From contig NZ_JAIHOM010000019.1 of NCBI RefSeq assembly GCF_026130165.1, forward strand, positions 1 to 56,483: 56,483 bases of DNA, read 5' to 3'. Positions 50,977 through 56,483 of the stretch are shown here, one piece after another. Both the position numbers and the translations under genes were made by a program. How positions within the stretch are numbered: the stretch's first letter is position 1; each line of letters starts with the position of its first letter. The stretch is from Spirulina subsalsa FACHB-351 (GTDB lineage: Bacteria > Cyanobacteriota > Cyanobacteriia > Cyanobacteriales > Spirulinaceae). The notes below the pieces were generated by a model that had not been told where the DNA came from, ran no database searches, and saw only the letters and a list, made by a program, of their open reading frames with translations.

Positions 50977-53900
50977 CTAACGGGGGTCGCCAATCAACAC
51001 CAAGGGCGACCAGAAAAACGGATGACGGTGAGACTGACTTAACTTCGCCTGACGCAACGCCTCCACCTTGGTTAACCCCTCCTGCATCACCAGACGATAA
51101 AATTCCGTTGTCACTGCCTCTGTCGCCTGGTCATCCACATTCCACAACGTCGCTATCAACGCCCGGGCCCCGGCACGTTCCCAAATATAAGCCATCCCCA
51201 TAATCGCATCTCCATCGATATTGGTCTGTAACGCGGTCTGACAGGCGGTTAAGGCCACCAATTGCGTATCCTGTAACCCCAGTAAGGCCGCATCCGCTAG
51301 GGGATATTCTCCATCGGCAAATAACAGGGTGTTGGGTTTCATATCGGGTTTATAATCGGGACAATTCTCCTGCAAACAACAACCCAATTGCTGAAAACAG
51401 CCGTGGGTGGCGAGATGTAGGTAGCGATGACGGGCGGATTGACGTTTGAACACCTCCAAGGTGGCCTGTTGGTGGCGGTAAATCTCACTCTCTGGGGCGA
51501 GGCGGAGGAGGGCATCGACTTCCGCTTCGGCTCCCGGTAGATTAAATTTTTCCGGTCGGGGATTGGCAAAACCTAGCACTCGGTAGTCCCCAGAGAAGTG
51601 GGGGGAAAGGGTGGCGGTGACTAGGGCGACGGTGAGCAAAGTTCCCCCCAGTTTCCAATGGTGTTTGACTGTCGCCCCAATGCCCAGGACTCCCAGGAGG
51701 AGGGGAATCGTCCATAGGGGAAAGGTGAGAAACCGGGAGGGGGAAGGATTGGCGAGGAGGGAACGACTGGAGAGACGAGTGAGGTAATGGATGGGGTACT
51801 GTTGCAGGAGGAAACGGTCGGTTTGTGAGTCCCGGAGGGTTTCAAAGGGGAATTGTCGCAGGGACCCGGTGGCGATGATGGCGAGTTGTTGGGGGTTGAG
51901 TGCCTCAATGTCTTGGGCAACGGGGCGGATGAGGTGGTCGTAGAGGGAGGCAGAAACCCGACGATAGCCAGAATTGCGGCTTTGGAGCATCTGGCGATAG
52001 TCTGTCACCCAGTTGTTAAATTCATCGGCATCGATGGGGACTTTCTGGACGCTGAGGCTGTCACGGCTGAGGAGGAAGAGGGCGATCGTGCTGGGAACGT
52101 TTTGGATGTTGGTGAGGAGGACGGGTTGCAAGACGACGGTTCCGGGGGGGAGACTGGCTTGCAGTTGGCTGAGGTCTTCGGGTTGAATTTCAAAGAGTTC
52201 GGCGACTTCGGGGTAATTGGCGGCGAGGGTTTCCGCTTGCTGGAAGACTTGGGCTTCTAAGTCGCGCAGTTGGTCCACGAGGGCGGGGCTGAAGTTGTCT
52301 TGCAGTTGTTGGCGGAGGGCTTGCAGTTGTTGGGATTGGTCGTTCCAGTCATCGAGGGCGGCTTGGGCTTCCGGGTTGGCGACTCTCACACCGATGAGAC
52401 GGTTATAGTCGGCGAGTTCGTAGGTGGTGAAGCGGTTGGCCCATTCAAAGGCGCGTTGGGGCTGGTTTTGGTCGATGAGCAGGTCAACGATGGCGACGGC
52501 TGGGCCGCGATTGGTTTGGAGGAAAGTTTCGCGGAATTCTTTTTGCAGTTCACCTCGGAGTTCAAGGAGGATGTTGAGGGAGTCTTCCAGATAGGTGATG
52601 GCTTTGTCGGGTTGGTTGGTGTCTCGGTAGACGGAGGCTATGTTGCTGAGGGTGTTGGCTTCTTCAGGGCGATCGCCCACTTTTCGGAAAATTGACAAAG
52701 CCTGATTGTAGTAGTTCAGGGCTTGAGTCCGGTTGCCCAAGACATTGTACACCAAGCCAATGTTATAGAGAGTTGCGGCTTCCCCAGGGCGATCTCCCAC
52801 TTCTCGGCTAATCAGTAAGGCCTGATTGTAGTAGTGCAGGGCTTGAGTTCGGTTGCCCAAGGCATTGTACACCAAGCCAATGTTATTGAGGGTGGTGGCT
52901 TCCCCTGAGCGATCGCCAACTTCTCGCAGAATGGGTAAAGCCTGATTGTAGTAATTCAGGGCTTCAGTCCGGTTGCCCAAGTCCTTGTACACAGAACCAA
53001 TGTTCCCTAGAGTCCTGGCTTCCCCTGAGCGATCGCCCACTTCTCGCCTCATTGGCAAGACTTGATTGTAGTAGTTCAGGGCTTCAGTCCGGTTGCCCAA
53101 GTCCTTGTACACTGCACCAAGGTTATTGAGGATAGTGGCTTGCCCTGAGCGATCGCCCACTTCTCGCAGAATGGGTAAAGCCTGATTGTAGTAGTTCAGG
53201 GCTTGAGTCCAATTGCCCAAAGCACGGTAAACTTCACCAATGTTATTGAGAGTCCTGGCTTGCCCTGAGCGATCGCCCACTTCTCGCAGAATGGGTAAAG
53301 CCTGATTGTAGGAATTCAGGGCTTCCGTCCGGTTGCCCAAGGCATGGTACACTGCACCAGTACCATTGAGAGTCTTGGCTTCCCCTGAGCGATTGCCCAC
53401 TTCTTGCTGAATGGGCAAGGCTTGATTGTAGTAATTCAGGGCTTCTGTTGGGTTGCTCAAGGCATTGTAAACTTCACCAATGTTAGTTAGGATGGCAGCT
53501 TCCCCTGGGCGATCGTCCACATTTCGGAAAATTGACAAAGCCTGATGATAGTAGTCCAGGGCTTGAGTTCGGTTTCCCAAAGCATTGTACAGGCTACCAA
53601 TGTTAGTAAGGGTGGCGGCTTCTCCAGAGCGATCGCCCACATCTCGGAAAATTGACAAAGCCTGATTGTAGTAGTCCAGGGCTTCCATTCGCTTGCCCAA
53701 AGCATTGTACACTCCACCAATATTATTGAGAGTGGTGGCTTCCCCTGAGCGATTGCCCACCTTTCGCTGAATGGGCAAGGCTTGATTGTAATAGTTCAAT
53801 GCTTCCGTCTGCTTGCCCAAGGCATTGTACACTCCACCAATATTATTGAGAGTGGTGGCTTCCCCTGAGCGATCGCCCACTTCTCGCCTCATTGGCAAAG

Positions 53901-54258
53901 CCTGATTGTAGTAGTTCAGGGCTTGAGTCCGGTTTCCCAAAGCATAGTACACTAAGCCCATGTTATGCAGAGTTGTGGCTTCTCCTGGGCGATTACCCAC
54001 TTCTCGGTGAATTGGCAAGGCTTGGTGGTAATAGTTCAAAGCTTTAGTCCGATTGCCCAAGCCATAGTACACCAAGCCAATGTTGTTGAGAGTGGTGGCT
54101 TCCATAGGGCGATCGCCCACTTCTCGCAGAATTGGCAAAGCCTGATTATGATAGTCCAGGGCTTGACGGCGGTTGCCCAAGGCATTGTACACGCTACCAA
54201 TGTTAGTAAGAGTGGTGGCTTCTCCATGGCGATCGCTCACTTCTCGGTGAATCGGCAA
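50977..54258 (-). CDS. TPR-CHAT protease with membrane hairpin inserted in the CHAT domain
   Basis: A 1093-residue frame. Residues 1-560 are fourteen near-identical 40-residue tetratricopeptide repeats (consensus REVGDRSGEATTLNNIGLVY, then NALGNRTQALNYYNQALPI). A helical linker follows. The C-terminal CHAT domain keeps both catalytic residues: His in YLHLATHGCF (about 947) and Cys in LTACQTAL (about 1002). Two hydrophobic helices (about 838-885, FPLWTIPLLLGVLGIGATVK and GGTLLTVALVTATLSPHF) are inserted before it. The frame opens at a TTG within a TPR; the apparent native start with a signal peptide lies at 54403 in another frame. Unless an internal start is used, the protein may not be made. 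Confidence 0.85.
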   Translation of the reverse strand: MPIHREVSDRHGEATTLTNIGSVYNALGNRRQALDYHNQALPILREVGDRPMEATTLNNIGLVYYGLGNRTKALNYYHQALPIHREVGNRPGEATTLHNMGLVYYALGNRTQALNYYNQALPMRREVGDRSGEATTLNNIGGVYNALGKQTEALNYYNQALPIQRKVGNRSGEATTLNNIGGVYNALGKRMEALDYYNQALSIFRDVGDRSGEAATLTNIGSLYNALGNRTQALDYYHQALSIFRNVDDRPGEAAILTNIGEVYNALSNPTEALNYYNQALPIQQEVGNRSGEAKTLNGTGAVYHALGNRTEALNSYNQALPILREVGDRSGQARTLNNIGEVYRALGNWTQALNYYNQALPILREVGDRSGQATILNNLGAVYKDLGNRTEALNYYNQVLPMRREVGDRSGEARTLGNIGSVYKDLGNRTEALNYYNQALPILREVGDRSGEATTLNNIGLVYNALGNRTQALHYYNQALLISREVGDRPGEAATLYNIGLVYNVLGNRTQALNYYNQALSIFRKVGDRPEEANTLSNIASVYRDTNQPDKAITYLEDSLNILLELRGELQKEFRETFLQTNRGPAVAIVDLLIDQNQPQRAFEWANRFTTYELADYNRLIGVRVANPEAQAALDDWNDQSQQLQALRQQLQDNFSPALVDQLRDLEAQVFQQAETLAANYPEVAELFEIQPEDLSQLQASLPPGTVVLQPVLLTNIQNVPSTIALFLLSRDSLSVQKVPIDADEFNNWVTDYRQMLQSRNSGYRRVSASLYDHLIRPVAQDIEALNPQQLAIIATGSLRQFPFETLRDSQTDRFLLQQYPIHYLTRLSSRSLLANPSPSRFLTFPLWTIPLLLGVLGIGATVKHHWKLGGTLLTVALVTATLSPHFSGDYRVLGFANPRPEKFNLPGAEAEVDALLRLAPESEIYRHQQATLEVFKRQSARHRYLHLATHGCFQQLGCCLQENCPDYKPDMKPNTLLFADGEYPLADAALLGLQDTQLVALTACQTALQTNIDGDAIMGMAYIWERAGARALIATLWNVDDQATEAVTTEFYRLVMQEGLTKVEALRQAKLSQSHRHPFFWSPLVLIGDPR

Positions 54259-54283
54259 AGCTTGATTGTAGTGGTCCAGAGCT

Positions 54284-54403
54284 TTAGTCCGGTGACATTC
54301 TCCCCTGCACCAAAACCGTCTGTGCCTCCACCCAAGGCGACAGAGAACCCATCCCCAACAGCAGCGAAACCGTCAACAGCGAACTTACCCAGCGTCTAGT
54401 CAT
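54284..54403 (-). pseudogene. Out-of-frame signal peptide of the TPR-CHAT gene
   Basis: The ATG at 54403 opens MTRRWVSSLLTVSLLLGMGS, then LSPWVEAQTVLVQG, a clear signal peptide cleaved after VEA. It stops 39 codons later at 54284-54286. Deleting one base near the GGGG run (54305-54308) would join it to the TPR frame as HRTKALDHYNQALPIHREV. The TPR-CHAT gene is therefore probably frameshifted. Confidence 0.75.
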
Positions 54404-54476
54404 GGCTCAACTCTCCCTGTAACTGCCTCTCCTCTATTATTGCCCGAAGGCGCAGAAATTGAGTCGCCCCAACAGC

Positions 54477-54579
54477 CTCTGTCAGGACTTACATATAAAC
54501 CCTAAATGTAGGGGCGATTCGCGAATCGCTTCTATAGATTGATGGTTGGCCCTTCCCAAATGCGTAAGTCCTGACAGAG
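54477..54579. mobile_element. MITE with 16-bp perfect terminal inverted repeats
   Basis: CTCTGTCAGGACTTAC (54477-54492) and GTAAGTCCTGACAGAG (54564-54579) are perfect inverted repeats 103 bp apart end to end. Within is the 16-bp palindrome GCGATTCGCGAATCGC (54514-54529). There is no coding capacity. The ends look like those of cyanobacterial insertion sequences, so it is probably moved by a transposase encoded elsewhere. Confidence 0.8.
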
Positions 54580-54653
54580 CCATGATTTGAGTCTCATCGC
54601 CCCTGCCGTTTCTCCACTACTATAATCAAGGTAATCACGCTCTTGCTGATGCC

Positions 54654-54950
54654 ATGAACCTATCCCTCACTCCAGAAATAGAACAACGGATTGCGGAGCA
54701 ACTCAACCCAGGAGACATGACCAATCCACCTATGAGGTCATCTTAGCCGCCCTAGAACTCCTGGACCAACGCCAGCAATACCTGACTGAACTGCGTCAGG
54801 AAATTGCGATGAGTGCCACTCCAATTGAACAGGGACAAGTTATAGATGGAGAAGTGGTCTGCGATCGCATCCTCAACCGTTTACATCATTTTTCCTCGAC
54901 CCGATAGCATCGATATTGCTCGGACTATCAATGGGTATTCGGATTCATAA
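54654..54950 (+). pseudogene. Decayed ParD-ParE pair fused by deletion
   Basis: ATG 54654 opens MNLSLTPEIEQRIAEQLN, matching the ParD at 18036. A frameshift near 54712 follows, and the frame resumes as STYEVILAALELLDQRQQYL, with EIAMSATPIEQGQVIDGEVV further on. After LNRL the sequence jumps into the end of the ParE toxin, YIIFPRPDSIDIARTINGYS. Most of the toxin is thus deleted. TATAAT at 54621 is a candidate -10. It is a second member of the same toxin-antitoxin family. Confidence 0.8.
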
Positions 54951-54974
54951 TCACTGAAAAAACCAGAAAAAATC

Positions 54975-55214
54975 ATGAAAAACACAACCCAATTTCAAGA
55001 AATTGCTGCCGAAGTGCAACTGTTTAATGATATCGAACAAAAGGAAAAATTTGTTTTTGTCGTGGGTGCTTTAGTTTCTCGATTAATTAGCCTTCAGAAA
55101 GGAGCAGAAATCATGGAGATGGAACAGGAAATGCTTTTGAAGATTTTGCAAATGATGAGTATTGATTTCTCTTATCTTACTCCTGAAGATATTAAGATTG
55201 AGAAAACTTGGTAA
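54975..55214 (+). CDS. Small antitoxin-like protein paired with a PIN toxin
   Basis: A 79-residue acidic protein, MKNTTQFQEIAAEVQLFNDI, with hydrophobic helices (FVFVVGALVSRLISLQKGAE) and an end PEDIKIEKTW. It has no recognised DNA-binding motif. It is 5 bp upstream of the DUF3368 gene on the same strand, the usual place for an antitoxin. The composition is AT-rich compared with the neighbouring core genes, which suggests transfer. Family name not known to me. Confidence 0.65.
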   Translation: MKNTTQFQEIAAEVQLFNDIEQKEKFVFVVGALVSRLISLQKGAEIMEMEQEMLLKILQMMSIDFSYLTPEDIKIEKTW

Positions 55215-55219
55215 AATCG

Positions 55220-55702
55220 ATGAAAATTGTTTTCAATTGTTCTCCGTTAATTTTTTTGGCTAGATTAGACTTCCTAGAAAATTTCATCAATAACGAACAT
55301 CAATTTTATATCCCCCTAAGTGTTCAATTAGAAATCAATGCCAAACCCGATTCAGCATCAAAATACGTTAATCGACTGATTTTAAATCAGAAATTAGTAG
55401 TTCAAGAAATTAAATTGTTATCTTTGGCGAATCGTTTAAATGATAGGCTAGGTCGAGGAGAATCGGAAGCAATTTCTTTGGCAATAGAGTTGCAAGCGGA
55501 TTATATAATTTTAGATGATTTTGCGGCTAGAAAGGAAGCCCAAAGATTGGGCTTAAATGTCAAAGGAACCTTGGCAGTGGTTCGTAAATTACACTTAGAA
55601 GGTCAGATTTATATTTCAGATTTTGATGTCTTGTACCAAAAAATAACAGAAATGAATTTTCGAGTCAAGCGAGAAGTTTTTGATGAGATTTTTGATGATT
55701 AA
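55220..55702 (+). CDS. DUF3368/PIN-like toxin
   Basis: A 160-residue protein of the PIN-fold DUF3368 family. The N-terminal strand is KIVFNCSPLIFLARLDFLEN, where Asn-Cys replaces the usual Asp/Asn-Thr before SPLI. The middle acidic motif is GRGESEAISLAIE, and YIILDDFAARKEAQRLGLNV carries the last acidic residues. PIN toxins are Mg2+-dependent ribonucleases; this subfamily is little studied. It is coupled to the 79-aa gene upstream. Start at the ATG (MKIVFN), with an in-frame TTG 12 bp earlier. AT-rich. Confidence 0.83.
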   Translation: MKIVFNCSPLIFLARLDFLENFINNEHQFYIPLSVQLEINAKPDSASKYVNRLILNQKLVVQEIKLLSLANRLNDRLGRGESEAISLAIELQADYIILDDFAARKEAQRLGLNVKGTLAVVRKLHLEGQIYISDFDVLYQKITEMNFRVKREVFDEIFDD

Positions 55703-55913
55703 ATTAGGAATTAAACGAGTCAATTAGTCGGTTGATTTATCCGATATACCATACAAAAAATCCTGAAATGTTAGCTACAGTCTTCTGGTGAATTTTGGGT
55801 TTCGCGATCGCTAGACCCAATATACAAATAGCACTTATCTAGAACTTAGTAAGTTGGAGCGAATCGTGGTTTTCCTACGCAAAAAAACGTTTCTGGTTTT
55901 CTGAAACCCCCAT

Positions 55914-56144
55914 TTATGATGATGCTAGAATCCGCGCTTGAGCAATTTCTCTGTCTCCAATTTCCCGCACTTGAGAACTCAAGAGAGAAACAATGGCAAC
56001 GGTTTCTCCGGCGATCATCATAAATTCTACTTCATAGCCCAAACCTTCTTGATGGACTAAGACAACGGTGCCCATATCGCCGGATTTTAAATCATATTCC
56101 GGTAAATCTACGGTTAAAACAACTCTATCTAATTCACTAATCAT
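55914..56144 (-). CDS. DUF4926-domain small protein
   Basis: A 76-residue protein that begins MISELDRVVLTVDLPEYDLK, followed by SGDMGTVVLVHQEGLGYEVE, the pattern of the DUF4926 family. A small beta-barrel fold is expected. Members are often encoded next to DUF6883 or other small genes of toxin-antitoxin type. No such partner is present upstream here, where the TnpB element begins. Confidence 0.8.
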   Translation of the reverse strand: MISELDRVVLTVDLPEYDLKSGDMGTVVLVHQEGLGYEVEFMMIAGETVAIVSLLSSQVREIGDREIAQARILASS

Positions 56145-56281
56145 GGTTTACTAAATTTTAGGGGAGTGGATAGGCACTGACCAGTCTAGGGATATTATCT
56201 CCAGTAGAAATAAACCAAACAGTTAGATGTTTCATCAAAAAACTCCTTGTATATCCGTTACCGATCATGTTTTCTTGAAAG

Positions 56282-56373
56282 CCCCGATACTTTAGGACGG
56301 GGATGAAAAGAAAAACAGTATGTAACCCGCGAAGCGTCAACACTTAATGAGCCTTTCCAGTTTTATTAAGTGT
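56282..56373. repeat. Hairpins upstream of the TnpB gene
   Basis: CCCCG (56282-56286) pairs with CGGGG (56298-56302). ACACTTAAT (56340-56348) pairs with ATTAAGTGT (56365-56373). Such subterminal hairpins mark the left end of IS200/IS605-type elements. Confidence 0.5.
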
Positions 56374-56375
56374 GT

Positions 56376-56381
56376 TATAAT
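56376..56381 (+). promoter_or_regulatory. Candidate -10 box of tnpB
   Basis: TATAAT lies 7 bp before the ATG at 56388. A leader that short would be nearly leaderless, so the assignment is tentative. Confidence 0.3.
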
Positions 56382-56387
56382 GGGAGC

Positions 56388-56483
56388 ATGATAACGATGA
56401 CCTACGATTTCAAACTCAAGCCTAAAAAGTCTCAAGTCCAAAGGATTGAGATGCACCTTGAAACGTGCCGACAAGTTTATAAC
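56388..56483 (+). CDS. tnpB: TnpB (IS200/IS605 OrfB) N-terminus, cut by the window end
   Basis: The frame starts MITMTYDFKLKPKKSQVQRI and continues EMHLETCRQVYN at the edge. That is the standard N-terminal beginning of TnpB, the RNA-guided RuvC-type nuclease of IS200/IS605 elements. The next residues, RuvC motifs and zinc finger lie beyond the window. Whether the element is intact cannot be judged. Confidence 0.85.
   Translation, partial: MITMTYDFKLKPKKSQVQRIEMHLETCRQVYN

Noticed and set aside
51853-52695. Long + strand frames opposite the TPR-CHAT gene
   Set aside because: They are Gly/Val/Glu-rich shadows of a highly GC-biased minus-strand gene with no start signal.
52660-54258. A regular 120-bp repeat array that could be taken for a CRISPR-like array
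   Set aside because: The units are coding TPRs with no unique spacers, and they keep one open frame for 560 codons.
56158-56343. Minus-strand 61-codon frame upstream of the DUF4926 gene
   Set aside because: It overlaps the hairpins at the left end of the TnpB element and shows no protein-like motif.

Overview
The window is chromosomal DNA of a cyanobacterium, most likely a filamentous one. The octamer GCGATCGC (HIP1) recurs throughout. The genes include heme oxygenase for bilin synthesis, plant-type [2Fe-2S] ferredoxin, the photosystem II lipoprotein PsbQ/CyanoQ and a carotenoid photoprotection pair (HCP plus CTDH). It also carries large TPR-CHAT, WD40 and PEP-CTERM proteins, as well as TnpB-type and miniature mobile elements, which is typical of the larger filamentous genomes. 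No rRNA, tRNA or CRISPR array was seen. Species assignment is inference.

Layout. 1-10,703 is mostly core genome: a structured element at the left edge, heme oxygenase (-), then a phasin-like protein, an FKBP, ferredoxin and a 60-aa protein (+). An alpha-E/ATP-grasp pair (-) follows, then a + strand run of BrkB-like protein, Lgt, CorA, TauE-like permease and an ABC permease. 10,741-13,041 holds an O-antigen-ligase-like membrane protein (-) cut by an in-frame stop and a methyltransferase (+). 13,042-19,925 is an accessory island: an IS630-like relic, a two-gene STAND system (membrane-anchored NACHT ATPase plus 14-15-repeat WD40 protein), a ParD/ParE pair with a nonsense toxin, a retropepsin-like pair, and a second copy of the WD40 gene tail. 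19,994-28,205 (-) has a USP-fused antiporter, a small regulator-like protein, a giant TPR protein whose CHAT domain has lost its catalytic His and Cys, and an intact cytosolic subtilisin just upstream of it. 28,476-34,045 (+) holds an exported protein, a six-domain response regulator/diguanylate cyclase, a 4Fe-4S radical-SAM-type protein and a GDP-mannose dehydratase-like gene.

34,020-39,205 (-) carries an FAD oxidase overlapping psbQ, an alpha/beta hydrolase without a visible nucleophile, and two PEP-CTERM proteins. Then come rnc and a P-type ATPase (+), and an NrtA/CmpA-like protein with an unusual N-terminal extension and an MCP (-). The CTDH-HCP pair (-) faces queG and a HAD phosphatase (+). 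The right end is again accessory: a Doc toxin relic broken by a miniature element, a membrane-spanning TPR-CHAT protease whose signal peptide is out of frame, a MITE, a fused ParDE relic, an intact antitoxin/PIN (DUF3368) pair, a DUF4926 protein and the start of a TnpB gene.

Functional themes. Photoprotection and photosynthesis (ho1, ferredoxin, psbQ, HCP/CTDH) sit beside protease- and STAND-type signalling of unknown purpose. Several accessory genes are in visible decay (ParE, Doc, ParDE relic, O-antigen-ligase-like gene, 5' end of the second CHAT gene). The strongest candidates for undescribed biology are the pseudo-CHAT/TPR plus subtilisin gene pair (22,200-28,205) and the split membrane-anchored NACHT + WD40 pair (13,441-17,747).
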